Assembly (NCBI RefSeq): GCF_000247695.1
Contig: NW_004624781.1
Location: 7,261,372-7,325,371 of the forward strand
Source of the DNA: Heterocephalus glaber
Taxonomy: Eukaryota > Chordata > Mammalia > Rodentia > Bathyergidae
Direction: 5' to 3'
Length of the DNA: 64,000 bases
The stretch's first letter is position 1. Every line of letters begins with the position of its first letter. A model generated the notes under the pieces. That model searched no databases and had not been told where the DNA came from. It saw nothing but the letters and a program-made list of their open reading frames with translations. Both the position numbers and the translations under genes were made by a program. Shown piece by piece: positions 1 to 11,737 of the stretch.

Positions 1-3000
1 CCAGCACATCTGAGCCCATCCACCGCTAAGCCTGGGAGGTTTGCTTAGCATAGAATCAATCCATCACTTTGCCCTCCCTGTTGCCATGGTGATTCTCAGG
101 CCCTGGGGTTGGATTCAGCCCCTCACACAAAAACAGGGCCACACCCCTCCCCAAACCCCCAGCCCCCTTCCCTCCCTCCCTCAGCCACCTTCCCTCCTCC
201 ATGCCCCACCTCCCGAAGAATTTTCCATCTCTCAGCCTTTGTTTGTTTTGCCTTTATCCGTGTCCACCCCCTCTCTCCGTGTCCACCCCCTCTCTCCACG
301 GGTTTCTGTTTGTTTCCAAACTGTCTGGGGCCGTTCACCATGGAGAAGGACCTAGGCTGCCTCTAGCCCTGATCTGGTTAGAATAAGCCCCTCTCTGGCA
401 TTTTGGAACATCCAGAACAAATCAGGACATTGTGCAGCAAGATAGAAGCCACCGTCTCCACCCACTCTGCTGGCGCCCTTGTCCACCTGGAAGGGATTTT
501 TTGAAAATTTCCAGTGTTCTGCTGCAGTGTTGGAGACTGAAGGGCAAGCAGCATTTACTGAAGCCTCGATACCAGCCCCTGGGCTACGCTTTGCTTATGT
601 TAAGAGTCAGTGGTGACAAAAACAAACAAAAAACAAAACAAAAAGTCAGCGGTGAAATTGATGCTTCCTGGATTAAAATGGAACTGCAAGTCTCCTGGAG
701 AACAGGGACTCAGTCATCTTTTACAGCCACATGTCTGAGTTGTGGGTACCCAAGATGAGTTTGCTGAGTGAATAAATGGCCAAAAAAGATGCAGGAAATT
801 TCCTACCACAGCCAAGGGTAATGGGAGAATGCCAGCCAAAGGAGCTTGAAGTTTGATTGGACAGGAAAATGCTCTGGCAAGGCAGTGTGGGCAGGTGAGG
901 GTTTCAGGCTGTTGCTTGATTTCAGGGAGTCCAGTCTTCTCTTTAAAGTACAAATGGTCCTGAGAGATTGATGCAATGCTTATTTATACCCATATGTAAA
1001 TGACTAATAGCAAAGCCTTTCCCAAGAACAGGTTTTAGGAATGAATTGGGGGATGGTGCTTTTGATCCCATCTGAGGGTGGGTCCACTGGAATCAAATTT
1101 TGCTTTATCCCTATTTGGCCAAGGGAAGACCCCAGTGAAAACAGCAGTGGTGACATCAGCCAGGTCAGTCAAGCTGCCCACCACAGGGGCAGACAGGAGA
1201 CAGGGCCAGTCTGAGTTCCCGGAAGCAGAGCTTGCAGATGGGTTTAAAGATGCAGTTTTGCTGTTCTTGAGCAAGTTGTCTCTGTCCCATATGGGTCCAT
1301 AATAACATGTTGAGCAAAGATTTGTAGGGATTTAAAACTAGCACATCGTTTCTATTTTTAAAGGACTTGAGGGTGCTTGAAGAGCAGTGCCCTCTTCCAT
1401 CTTTGGCCACTGGTCTCATTCACCCTCCTGGTATCGTGCACATACCTCCTCTCTGGGGCACCAGCACCCTATCCGCTCTCACTGGGCACTGCCAATGTGG
1501 CCTGCTGCCCCCTCCAGACATGTGTTCTGTGGGTACAGCAGTGCTTGGGCTCAGGGATTGCCTCAGGCATGGGGATGTGACCCAGTCACACACTAGAATC
1601 TCAATAAAATGAACCTCAGCTTTTGCTGGGACTCCCGGGAGACTTGCTTTTCCACTGGTCCTGGACATGACAGGCTAGCCTTTCTGCTGCTGTGTAACAT
1701 TTCAGAATGACCACAACATGGTAGAAGGCAAGGCCACTGAGTCCTGAGACACTGAGTACTGAAGCCAGTGGTGCCTAACACCAAGCTTTGCATTTGGGTG
1801 ACTAATAAATTCCCTTTTATTTAACAGTTGAAACCAGGTCTTGTGGAGAATAATAGGGAGAGATCTTTTTGGATTTTTGGTACCAGGGAGAGGGAGAGAT
1901 CTTAACTGATGCTCTTTGCCATCCTGCAACAGCATGGCATCTGCTGTAAATGTGTTATTAACTACAGAAAGGTGTGACGTCCAAGCTGCCGAGTCTGGAT
2001 GGGTGAAGTTTGAGTGTCTTGGTCCCTGGACTGTCCCCACAAGGTGCCCAAACCCGTGCAAGATGAGAGATGCACAAAGTACACAGAAAGCCAGCGTATT
2101 TTGTTCTGGGGGCTTCTGCAGCCTCGGTGCCGGTTTGGATCAGCTTGGGTTCCTCTCCAGAAAGGCTTCCTGCCTAGGAAACGCTGTGGTATTCTGAGGC
2201 CTGGATGCAGCACTCTACGGATTTGGCAGGGCGGGGTTCTAGGCTCCACAGAGGAGTCTGGTTTTCTGGAAGAATGGACGCTGGGCTGTAGCCACTGGAG
2301 AAGGGGTGAGGGACAAGGACCCTGCCACTTAGCAAGTGCCTCCTGCATGATGGACGTACTGAAAGAGTTAATGCTCGCAGTTTCCCTGCAAGAAGACATT
2401 GTAGAAGAAACAGGTTTAGAGAAATGATTTTTCCAGGGGAAAAGGCCAGAAGGAGGCAGGACGAGAGCCCATCCCAGAGCTAGAACATCAGCAAGGTGGG
2501 CAGCACAACAACATAGCTCTTATAGGGGCTGTGAGAGCAAAAGGGAGCTGGTTGGGTGCCATCGGGAGGCTGGAGTGCCAGCACCAGACTCAGGGCCTTT
2601 TCAACCTGAGGCCATCAGCTCTGCTTTGTTTTATAAGCAGGGGGCACCTGCAGTGCAAGAAATGGGTCTTGTGATGGGTCTCCCCGGATGCCCACTCTTG
2701 TACCCAGGGCCCTGGACTCAGCTCTGCTCACCCATACAGCCCTGTCCCCACAGACCCAGCAGGTGAACACAGAGATACCCACTGCACTGGATGTGGGGCA
2801 GGCAGGGGACCCCCCTCCCTCCCACCACTGCTGCTTGCTCTGAGCTCCAGCTGCCAGCCTGCTCTGATTATGATTTCTTCGAGGCCGAGCATCCAGGGGC
2901 TGCCAGCTGCCAAATCCTCCTGATTGTCTGAGATGTTCCCGACATCCAAGAATAAACAGTCTCCCCTGTCTGGCCAACTGTGCTGAGCAGCATTCCTGTC

Positions 3001-4018
3001 TTGGCCCATTTGCCTGGTGAGGCTGCAGCCTGTGTCCACCTCCAGCCGAGACCTGGGGGACCTGGAGAGGGGTGGAGGGACAGGGGAGGTCACCATGTGT
3101 CTCCAGTCTGGGCAGGACAGTCTCTTTGAGCCCCTATTTTGCTTCTGTCCTGGACATCATAGCCTCAAGCTGCTCGCAGCACAAGCCCTGAATTTGTGAT
3201 GTGCCAGGGACTGTGGCACTGTCCCTGGGATTGGATCTCCTTTACCTGTGTCCACGTAAAGAGACACCTGTGTGATTCTAGCTAGCTCTGGAGTCGTGAC
3301 ACCAAAATGGCTCATTTTACTCAAGTAGACACAGTTGAGGTTGAAGGGGACTAGAACCCTGCCCTGTGATTCCTATGGCCTCGGAATACGGTGGACACTG
3401 TGACCACAGTGACGTCAGGGGCTTTGAAGGAGAGGAGCTGCCCATGTTTTTGGAGAGGAGCAGGGTGTTTTCATCTGGGCCTGTTTTGCAGATCAGGCTG
3501 GGCCATTTCCTGAGGAAGCAAGGCCCCTGGAAAGCACCATCCCCCGGGCGCTTCTAAATCATCCTGTCGTGAGCAGAGCTGGGGCAGCAGGGCCTGAGCA
3601 CAGCTCTGCTGCTGTCCAGAGTCCAGCACCTGGCCTGGCCGGGGACTGGGGGCAGGGTCCTCAGGAGGGGGAACAACCCCAGTGTACATCATCTGCTTCT
3701 CTGTGGACAACTGGCCTGGGCCAGCGGGGGAGGATTTAGCACAGACTCCGCAGGCGGCCTATAGCGGGGAATTCCTCTAGGAGGCCGGCACAGACTGAAG
3801 GGAGGGAGGCAGACAGCGTGGGAGCCCCGGGCAGCCCGGGGTCTCTGTGGACAGGTGTCTCACTCCCGTCTGTCTCAGACCTACAGCTTTGCTTTTGTCG
3901 AACTCGGCAGATTAGAGTGGTCAGTGTGATTGGCGCAGTGTGGGCGGTTGGATACGGTTTCCCTGTGGGAGTCGGGTGCTCCTGTGTATGTATGTGTTCT
4001 GGATCAGCTGTGGATGTG
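1..4018. other. Intergenic, no gene recognised
   Basis: Unique-looking, moderately GC-rich sequence with no convincing exon or young SINE. It holds a 19-bp tandem duplication (259-277 and 278-296, unit cgtgtccaccccctctctc) in a C/T-rich stretch, an A/C-rich run near 617-646, and isolated AATAAA hexamers (for example near 770 and 1602). PARP16, the expected neighbour, was looked for and its C-terminal exon not seen; part of this could be its distal 3' flank. Confidence 0.5.
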
Positions 4019-4019
4019 G

Positions 4020-4272
4020 GTATTTTTTTTTTTTTGAGCTAGGGTCTGGCCATGTAGTGCAGACTGGCCTTGAACTCACTATGATGTGGCCCAGGCTGGC
4101 CTCGAACTGATGGCAGCCCTCCTGCCTCAGCCTCCAGAGTGCTAGCATTATAGCAATGTACCACCACACATGGCTGGATATAGGGGGTTTTTTGGGGGGT
4201 TTTTTGGTACCAGGGATTGAACTCAGGACTTCATGCTTGCAAGGCAGGTGCAGCACCACTGAGCTAAATCCC
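4020..4272 (-). repeat. B1 SINE (4020-4177) next to ID SINE (4183-4272), both antisense
   Basis: T-rich head and gagctagggtctggcc lead a B1 with the internal ~29-bp duplication characteristic of full B1. It is followed by T-runs, ggtaccagggattgaactcagg and ending gagctaaatccc, a reversed ID copy. Confidence 0.85.
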
Positions 4273-4716
4273 ATTCGTTGTTTCATTCATAAAGTGCCTG
4301 GCTCACATACTCAACAGGTTATCTTTAAAGTGATTGCTCTGTGCCTAACGTTGCCCTGGCACTGGGAATTTAGAGAGGGATCTTTGGCCACATTAGAGCC
4401 ATAGTGTGGCCACCTAAAGTATGAGCCTAATGCTGGGGTCCTTTCTTGCCTGTTTCCTCAGGGGAAAGGAACTGGGGCAAGTGAAGAGATTAAGAGTGTT
4501 ACAGTACATCAGTCTAAGTGGCTCTGTGTGTGTCCTTGCCTGTGTAGACTTGTCTACTTTGTGAATGTCCACATGTATTTCTCTGTCTGTCTGACCTCCT
4601 AGAAGGCAGAGCTCATGGGTTTCCTGTCTTCCCTTCCCTTGGCTGGGTGGACTCAGGACTATGAGACAGGCTGGGGTGGTGGACGGGGCACTGACTGAAG
4701 AGTCTAAGATACAGGT

Positions 4717-4881
4717 CCTCCTGGGCGTGGTGGTGCACAACTGTAATCCCAGCGCTTGGAAGGCTGAGGCAAGAGGATTGCTCTGAGTTGGAGGCGAACC
4801 TGGGCTACATAGTGAGTTCAAGGCCAGCCTGAACTACAGAGTGAGACCCTGTCTCAAAAACAAAACAAAACAACCCCACCA
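4717..4881 (+). repeat. B1 SINE with internal duplication
   Basis: gggcgtggtggtgcac at the front, two copies of agttcaaggccagcctg-type sequence, then ccctgtctcaaaaacaaaac tail. Confidence 0.88.
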
Positions 4882-4914
4882 AAAATAAACAGACCCTACA
4901 TCCAGCTCAGACTC

Positions 4915-5255
4915 CTTCTGTGATCAGGCCTCAGTTTCCTCATTTGTAGGATGAAGAGACTGGGTTACCTCATCATTAACCATGTAGGCCTTTTTGGATT
5001 ACAGGAGGGATATGCTTGATTCCTGAGTTAATTACTTTTTAGGGATCAACTGGGGAGATGCCTAGTTGTAGAAGCTTTGGGCTTAGCCAGAACTGGAATT
5101 GAACACCACCGTGCCATATGTGGCCTGTGTGTCCTTTGGAGTTATTTATCTCCCTCTAGAGTATCATGAAGATTAAAGAAAATAACGTGTAAAGTGTTGA
5201 GCATCAGCCAGGTGCTCAGTAGATGTTCAATAAACATTGGTTTCTAGCCTTTAGA
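4915..5255 (+). repeat. MIR
   Basis: cctcagtttcctcatttgtagg followed by tgaagattaaa, taaagtgttgagca, ctcagtagatgttcaataaac: the diagnostic 3' half of MIR. The AATAAA near 5229 is part of the repeat and not a gene signal. Confidence 0.75.
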
Positions 5256-5259
5256 TTCT

Positions 5260-7440
5260 GGAGTCTTCAGTTTTCATGCCCTACTGATTCTAGTTCAGTG
5301 GGGATGTTGAGTAATTGGATTTGTTTAAACTACATGTCTAGGGAGTCCTGGGCTATCATCGTTGGGGGCAGTGGGGACAGTTGGAGAAAATCTGGCTCTT
5401 CCTTCCTCTGCCTTCCAAGAAGCTGCTGCCTCAGAGCTGTGTGTGAGCTGCTCTCCCCTCCCCTCCTCCATTCTCTGATGCGGACCCTTGGCATCTTCTG
5501 GTCTCCTGTACCTGCAGGTTCAAGCCCCTCTCCATCTGGTGCTGCAGGATGCTGAGCTAAGGAGGAGCAGGCCACAGGGTGGAGCTGGGTCAGGTAAGGC
5601 CAAGGGTTACCCGACATGTCCGTGCCTGCCTGCCCACATCCAGCCAGGGCAGCTGTCCCCCATGAGTGACACTGCTGTAGCGGCCAGTTGCTTTGCTTTA
5701 CCCCTGGCATAGGTGACCTTAGGGCCCAGGAGCCCTGTGGAGACACAAAGGCCCCTGAGACTCCTGTTCCCTCAAGGGCTCTAGAATGGCTGAGGTCCAG
5801 TGGAGACAATACAGAGAGAGTTGGGGGAGGGCAGGAGACAAATCTTGGCCAGGGCTGGTAGGGGTGCCCATCCTGGGAATCCCCTGGAGCCTGTTAAAGC
5901 TGGTGGCTCCTTTGCCCTCCTGAAATATCCCTGACCTGGAGGGAATGAAGGAGGGGTCTAGGGTGCAGCCAGGCTTGCTGAGTTAGGAAATGCTCTCCCA
6001 GTGAGCTAGCTCACAGGCCCTCGGGCAGGGGGAGAGGATCTGCCCTGGAGGTCATGCTGGTCCCTGCTCTGACCCCATGCACAACTGGCTTGGTGGTCTC
6101 CCAGCTCCAGAGGTGCCAGGGAGTTGAGAGTCATTGAGCTGCAGATGACCCTCTGGGAGTCTCCATGATCCTGCCATATCTGGGTGGCTCTGTTTGGGGC
6201 CAGAACTGGGAATTTTCCTACTGTGAGGGAAAAAAAAAAAAAAAGAAAGCAAAGGAGCAATGGGTGGGTTGTGGCCAAAGTAATGTGTTTAAGGAAATTT
6301 CTGCTTCATACTGGCCAGGACAGGGAATGTCTGGTCAAAGAGCTGCTGACAGCCAGGGTCTCTGTAAGTAAACAGGCCGCCTCTGAGGGCCGCCCTGAGC
6401 TCATTTCCCTCGGCAGTGTGAGCCAGTGATGTCACTGCAAGAGGGGCCTCTTGGTCATAGAGTTTGTCTGAGCAGGACTGAGGCTCAGTGATAGCGGGGC
6501 ACCCAGACACTGGTGCCCAGTTATTGCAAACAGCTGCTTCCCAGCCAAGGTGCACTGTCGCCTCCTATACACCCCCTCCTGGGGACTTGGGCCACATCCT
6601 GACCCCTCAGTGGTGGAGGTGCTCCTGGGAAACCTGGGACAACTGTTCCGGGCCCAGGCTTCCTGCAGGGCTTCTCCCTCTTCGAGAGCTGGACCCCACA
6701 GAGAGGGGCATGCAGCTCGGTTCAATCACCAGGTGTGGCCACTGGAGGAGAGGCTTGTGTGGGCCCCATGCAGAGTGGACAGTGGCAACGTGCGCAGCAC
6801 CTGTCTCCTGGGGCCAGGCAGCCAGGTCCCCAGGGAGTTTTCATGAGCAGAGAGCCCGGGTCAGGGAGGCCGAGAAGGGTGGCAGAGATGCCACAAAGCC
6901 CGCTCTGTGCCTCCTCCGCAGGCTCTTCCTGAGCGCTGAGCTTCAGATGACACTTTTATGGGGTTGAAAGGGAGCAGCTGCCAGGGGTTGGGACAGGCTC
7001 ATCAGCACCCCGTCTCCCCCTGAACCCCCACCTCACCTCCTGGCGGGGGAATTAGGAACAGTGAGACTCCCAAGAAGAGAGGTGGCTGAAGCTTCTTGGG
7101 GGAAGGCCTGGGGCTTCCTTGTGCTTTTATGCATACCCTGAATCCTGGGCTGGCTTCACAGGGGCTCATCAGTCACACAGGCCCACCCCACATCCAACAG
7201 AGCATCCAGCTGGCCCACTCAGTGGCTGCCTGTGCAGCTCCGGGATGACCTGCAATCTCAGCCTGACCAAGGGGCTCCCTGAGGACCCGCCACGTCCCTG
7301 ACTGTGGCCTGGCTGATTTGTCAATTATCCAACAAAGAGTCACTCAGCACCCTGCCTCGGTTGTGCCAAGTCTTCTGCTGGATGCAGAGGATACAAGACA
7401 GACAAGATTCCTGCCTTAGGGAGCTGACAAGAAGTAAACA
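5260..7440. other. Intergenic, no gene recognised
   Basis: GC-rich unique sequence. A 17-nt A run is at about 6229-6245. Open frames here are short and show no recognisable domain. Confidence 0.5.
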
Positions 7441-7446
7441 ATAATG

Positions 7447-7806
7447 AAACCGGATATGGTGCCCCACGCCTGTAATCCCAACATTTGGGAGGCTGAGGCA
7501 GGAGGGTCACCATGAATTTGAGGCCTGCCTGGGCTACATAGTGAGACTCTGAAGGTGCTAGCAGAAGCATGGAATGCTTTCATGTTTGGCTTTTTGAGAT
7601 AGGGTCTCACTATGTGGCCCAGGCAACTTTTTTTTATAGTTAAAAATCTGCCAGGCATGGTAGTACATGCCTGTAATCCCACCATTCGGGAAGCTGTGGC
7701 AGGAGAATCTCTTGAGTTCAAGGCCAGTGTGGGTTACATAGTAAATTCAAGGCCAGCCTGAACTACATATCAAGACCTTGTTTAAACATAAATAAATAAA
7801 TAAATA
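7447..7806 (+). repeat. Cluster of three B1 pieces: 7447-7551 (+), 7589-7626 (-), 7650-7806 (+)
   Basis: The first lacks the internal duplication. The second is a short antisense B1 head (ttgagatagggtctcactatg). The third is a full B1 with duplication and a (TAAA)n tail at 7786-7806. Confidence 0.8.
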
Positions 7807-7985
7807 CCCCCCCCCCCAAAACTTCCTACAAAGAAAACTCCAGGCTCAGACCCCTTTACAGGTAGATTCTTCCAAGGAAGAAATGCACCAATTTGATGTA
7901 AAAATCTTCCAGAAAATTGAAAAAGGAAGGAATACTTCCACGAAGCCAGCATTACCCCAAAGATATCTTAAGAAGAGAAAAGTAG

Positions 7986-8086
7986 GGCTGGGGATTTAGC
8001 TCAGTGGTACTGTGCCTGCCTTGCAACTCCAAGGTCCTGAGTTCGATCCCAGGTACTGCAAAATAAAAATTAAAAAAAAAAAAAAA
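7986..8086 (+). repeat. ID-type SINE (reference copy for this family)
   Basis: About 75 nt derived from a tRNA: ggggatttagctcagtgg is box A, ggtcctgagttcgatccc is box B, followed by ggtac and an A-rich tail. Boxes A and B form an internal Pol III promoter. More than 30 copies of this type occur in the window; later entries mention only what is special about each. Confidence 0.92.
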
Positions 8087-8424
8087 GAAAAGTACAGGTT
8101 ACTATCAGTGAGCATAAATCCATAAGGTTTTTGTAAAAATTCTAGTACAGTAAACTCAGCAATGTATACAAAGATAATTCTTCATAAAAATGGATTTTAC
8201 TCAGAAATGGCAGAGTTAAGTAACCTCTGCAAATCATTTGATGTAATTCACATATTTACAAACTGAAAAATACAAAAATATGTGTGACTGCAAATAGGTG
8301 CAGAAAAAGCATTTTAAGAAATCTAGCATTTATTTCTGATCTAAAAACAAAATAAAAGAAAGCACAACTCTCAGAAATGTAGAAAAGAAGGGAATTCCCA
8401 TGGTCAGACATGAAGATGTTTCTG

Positions 8425-8530
8425 TCCTCCCAGCTACTCGGGAGGTGAGGTGGGAGGACCACTTGATCCCAGCTGTTTAGGGCCAGCCTGGGCACCATAG
8501 TGAGGCAGGCCCATCTTTAAAAAAAAAGGT
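8425..8530 (+). repeat. Fossil 7SL-derived monomer (PB1-like)
   Basis: cccagctactcgggaggtgag retains the 7SL loop sequence that later B1 lost; it ends gtgaggcaggcccatcttt plus an A run. Inserted in the L1. Confidence 0.65.
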
Positions 8531-8744
8531 AGGGGGGACTCCCTCAACCTAATAAATGCCACTTATGAATAGCTTGCTGCTCGTGTTATACTTAATGATT
8601 AAAGATTGACTGCTTTTCTTCTAGGACTGGGGAGACAAGAAGTATCTTTTTTTAAGCACTTCTGTATAAAATCATACTGATCTAACCAGTGCAGTATAAT
8701 TACATACAATTTGGAAAGCATAAAGTAAAATTGTCTTTTCGTTG

Positions 8745-8930
8745 TTGTTATAGGGGATTGGACTGAAGGATGTTCTACCCCTGAGCTATATTCCCAGCCC
8801 TTTTTACTTTTTATTTTGAGACAGGGTCTCCCTAAATTGCCCAGGCTGGCCTTGAACTTGGGATCCTCCTGTATCTGCCTCCCAAGCAGTTGGGATTATA
8901 GACATGCAGCATTGTGCTTAGCAAAACTGT
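8745..8930 (-). repeat. B1-dID dimeric SINE
   Basis: Antisense ID-like half (ggggattggactgaagg to gagctatattcccagccc) is joined by a T-rich linker to an antisense B1 half (gagacagggtctccctaaattgcc to gcattgtgcttagc). This fused order is the B1-dID architecture of several non-murid rodent families. Confidence 0.8.
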
Positions 8931-9126
8931 CTTTATTTACAAATGGCATGATTGGTATATATAGAAAATCCTCAGTAACACTGGAAAAGTACTAAAATAA
9001 GTTTAGCAAAATTGAAGCATACAAGATTGCTATGTAAAACAAAAAAGATTGCTATGTAAAAATAAGTTGTATTTCTATATATAGAAATTTGACATAAACA
9101 GTCCATTTATAATACCATAAAAAGTT

Positions 9127-9209
9127 GGGCTGGGGATTTAGCTCAGTGGTTCTGGCACCTGCCTCAAAAGCGCAAGGTCCTGAGTTTGATCCCCAGTACC
9201 CCCCAAAAA
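9127..9209 (+). repeat. ID SINE in L1
   Basis: Ends ccccagtacccccc plus A6; a C-rich expansion replaces the usual ggtacc-A junction. Confidence 0.9.
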
Positions 9210-9353
9210 AGTATTAAATATTTAGGGATAAATCTGAAACACATATAAGACTTGTCCACTGAAAACTAGAGAACATTGTAGAGAAAAATTAATGAGAGAA
9301 ATACTATGTTTATAGATTGGAAAACTTGATGTTTTCAAGATTATAATTCTCCT

Positions 9354-9455
9354 GTACTTGCTTCGGCAGAGCACATACTAAAATTGGAACGATACAGAGA
9401 TTAGCATGGCCCCTCCGCAAGGATGACATGCAAATTTGTGATGTGTTCCATATTT
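9354..9455 (+). pseudogene. U6 snRNA retropseudogene with target-site duplication
   Basis: About 100 nt follow U6 snRNA almost end to end: GTACTTGCTTCGGCAG at the front, ACTAAAATTGGAACGATACA in the middle, CAAGGATGAC and GTTCCATATTT at the end. Differences: the CACATATACT region reads gagcacatact, two bases are missing in AGAGAAGATTAG, and several C>T changes occur in the 3' stem. An A-rich tail follows, and the whole is bracketed by a perfect 17-bp duplication (AAGATTATAATTCTCCT at 9337-9353 and 9466-9482), the mark of L1-driven insertion. The upstream flank is L1 ORF2, so no U6 promoter is present and it should be inert. Confidence 0.93.
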
Positions 9456-9609
9456 AAAAAAAGAAAAGATTATAATTCTCCTTAAATGAATAAATAGATT
9501 CAAATAATTCCAATCAGTATCTCAGCAGATCCTTTTTGGTAATAATCAAAAAGGACCTTGAATTGCCAAAACAAGTTTTAAAAGTATAAAACTGGAGGAC
9601 TACCTTAGT

Positions 9610-9700
9610 TTTTTTGTTTTCTTTGGTATCAGGGATGGAACTCAGGACCTTGTGCTTGCGAGGCAGGCGGAGGCACCACTGAGCTAAATCCCCAGCCTGG
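9610..9700 (-). repeat. ID SINE in L1
   Basis: Flanked by a short duplication (taccttagtt at about 9601 and ttaccttagtt at about 9705). Confidence 0.88.
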
Positions 9701-9734
9701 GATTTACCTTAGTTGACTTTGAGATTTACTGTAC

Positions 9735-9934
9735 AGCTGGGTGTGGTGGCACACGCCTGTAATCCCAGCACTTGGGAGGTTGAGGCAGGAGGATTGAGAG
9801 TTCTAGGCCAGCCTGAGCAAGATCCTATTTAAATAAAAAAAAGAAGAATTGCTGGAGATTTAGCTCAGTGGTTCAGCTGCCTGCTTTGGAAGCCCAAGGT
9901 CCCAAGTTCCATCCCGGTACCAAAAAAAAAAAAG
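9735..9934 (+). repeat. B1 (9735-9841) followed by ID (9846-9934)
   Basis: The B1 lacks the internal duplication; the ID copy has the diverged box A ctggagatttagctcag. Both sit inside L1. Confidence 0.82.
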
Positions 9935-10002
9935 GAATTACTAGAAAGCTATGGTAATCAAGACAGTCAGTATAATATTCACGTAAAGATAAACATACAT
10001 GA

Positions 10003-10091
10003 GCCAGGGATTTAGGTCAGTGGTTCTGCTGCCTGCCTCACAAGTGCAAGGTCTGGAGTTTGATCCCCAGTACCAAAAGAAAAAAAAAAAG
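10003..10091 (+). repeat. ID SINE in L1
   Basis: The sequence aaagataaacatacatg precedes and gataaacatacatgg follows the element, a target-site duplication of about 15 bp. Confidence 0.9.
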
Positions 10092-10434
10092 ATAAACATA
10101 CATGGAACTGGAACAGCTGGTTATCTGTGTGAGGAAAAAAATTGAACCTCTACCCTAACTTCACACCATACCTGAAGATTAATTCAGATGGGTCACAGAC
10201 CTACATGTAAGAGTAAAACCCATAAAACTAGCCCAACTAGGTGACCCAGTCATTCCTCTTTTAGGTATTGACCCAAGGAAAAAGCAGAAATCCACACAGA
10301 CATGTATGCATGAATGGTATAAGAGCTTTACTTATATTAGCTTAGAACTCAAATGTTCATCGTCAGGAAAATAAAATTATGAGACTTTCATATAGTGGGA
10401 TACTTATTACTCAGAATAAAGAGAAATGTGTGGT

Positions 10435-10539
10435 TTTTTTGTTTGTTTGTTTTTTCCTTCCAGTACCAGAAATCAAACTCAGGACCTTGCACTTGTGAGG
10501 CAGGCGCAGTGGCACTGAGTGAGCTAAATCCCTGGCCCT
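10435..10539 (-). repeat. ID SINE in L1
   Basis: T-rich head with gtttgtttgttttt, then antisense box B (atcaaactcagg) and box A (gagctaaatccc). Confidence 0.87.
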
Positions 10540-10647
10540 GACAGATGTGTTATTGACTGTGAACAACATGGATGAATCTCAAAATCAGTAAGTCATAGAA
10601 AAAAGTGCTTATTATATTGTTCCACATATATAATATTCTAGAAAATG

Positions 10648-10932
10648 AGCCGAGTGTGGTGGCGCGTACCTGTAATCCCAGCACTCTGGAGGCTGAGGCA
10701 GGAGGATCGCCTTGAGTTCAAGGGCCAGCCTGAGCTAAATGAGATACTGTCTCCAAAAAAAACCCCCAAATAAATAAATAAATTCTAGAAAATGCAAACA
10801 AGTATATAATGACATAAAGCAGATTAATGAATACTTGCAGGTGGTCGGGGATTTAGCTCAGTGGTTCCGCTGCCTGCCTCGCAAGCACAAGGTTCCGAGT
10901 TCGATCTCTGGTACCAAAAAAAACAAACAAAA
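10648..10932 (+). repeat. B1 (10648-10783) and ID (10843-10932) near the L1 3' end
   Basis: The B1 has lost part of its duplicated segment and ends in (AAAT)n. The flanks attctagaaaatg and attctagaaaatgc form its duplication. The ID copy is close to consensus with an A/C-rich tail. Confidence 0.87.
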
Positions 10933-11157
10933 CTGCTTCAGAATACGTGCAGGTGCGAAGTGAGGAAAGGAGAGCTGGATTTCAAAGGTGCATAGGAAGA
11001 CTTTTGCCGACACAGATATGTTTATTGTATTGATGATCTCACGGGTATACATATGTTAAAATGTATCAAATTGTACACTTCAAGTGTGCCATTAATAGTG
11101 TGGCAACTATAGCTCAAGATGTTCAAAAAACAGCAACTCAATTAAGAAAATGTTTTT

Positions 11158-11238
11158 GGGCCGGGGATTTAGCTCAGTGGCACCACACCTGCCTTTCAGG
11201 AACAAGGTCGAGTTTGATGCCCGGTACCAAAAAAAAAA
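11158..11238 (+). repeat. ID SINE at the L1 3' end
   Basis: Box B is shortened (ggtcgagtttgatgccc). Confidence 0.88.
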
Positions 11239-11239
11239 G

Positions 11240-11545
11240 TTTTTAATCCCTCTGGCTGCTGTGAGGAGAAGGGGCTGAGGCGGGTGAGAGAGGAGGCTGG
11301 GGTTCCCGGAAGGCTGGTGCCATCCTCTGAGTGAGATGCTGGTGCCTGTGATGATAGGGAAATGGAGGGCCGTGAACCAATGCGAGAGACGTTTTGAGAC
11401 CTAAGCTGTGAGGCTTGCTTGCAGTTTGGCTGTAGAGCAAGGGGGCAGCAGAGAAATCTAGGGAGGCTAAAACATTTCCCACTGCAGCTCTGGGTACCTG
11501 GGGAAGCCTGGGCCAGGGACAGACTTATGGGTGTCTCTCTGTCTC
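11240..11545. other. Unique intergenic segment
   Basis: GC-rich, no recognisable gene or repeat. Confidence 0.4.
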
Positions 11546-11737
11546 TTTGCAATACTGGAGATTGAACCCAGGGCCTTAGCACTGAGCTATATTATATCCC
11601 TAGACCTTTTGTATTTTTTATTTAGAGACAGGGTCTCACTAATTTGTTAAGTTTCCCAGGCTGGGTTCGAACTTGCCATCCTCCTGCTTCAGCTTCCCAG
11701 ACTTCTGAGATTCCAGGCATGTACCACCACGCCCAGG
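11545..11737 (-). repeat. B1-dID SINE
   Basis: ID half up to gagctatattatatcccta, T-rich linker, then B1 half ending accaccacgcccagg. Confidence 0.82.

Larger units (their letters stand above)
7821..11157 (+). mobile_element. L1 LINE, 3' half (ORF2 RT region to 3' UTR), broken and heavily invaded
   Basis: Between SINE insertions the + strand follows L1 ORF2 in order: the RT region at 7821-8740 (gcagaaaaagcattt at 8300; ccctcaacctaataaa at 8540; acttaatgattaaag at 8590), later ORF2 at 9213-10420 (tggaaaacttgatgtttt; gccaaaacaag; ggtaatcaagacagtcag), the C-terminal end with gaacaacatggatgaatct at 10560, and a 3' UTR at 10790-11140 (tcacgggtatacatatgttaaa; caaattgtacacttcaa). Stop codons and indels are frequent, so it codes nothing. 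At least ten later insertions (ID, B1, B1-dID, U6) lie within it. Confidence 0.88.

Noticed and set aside
5229..5234. AATAAA as a gene 3' end
   Set aside because: Part of the MIR consensus 3' end.
1..7440. Last exon of PARP16, expected upstream of CILP
   Set aside because: No segment resembling the PARP16 C-terminal transmembrane exon was found in any frame; the gene probably lies outside the window.
7986..8060. True tRNA gene (box A and box B present)
   Set aside because: The body does not fold as an intact tRNA, the anticodon arm is altered, there is an A-rich tail, and dozens of similar copies exist: it is an ID SINE.
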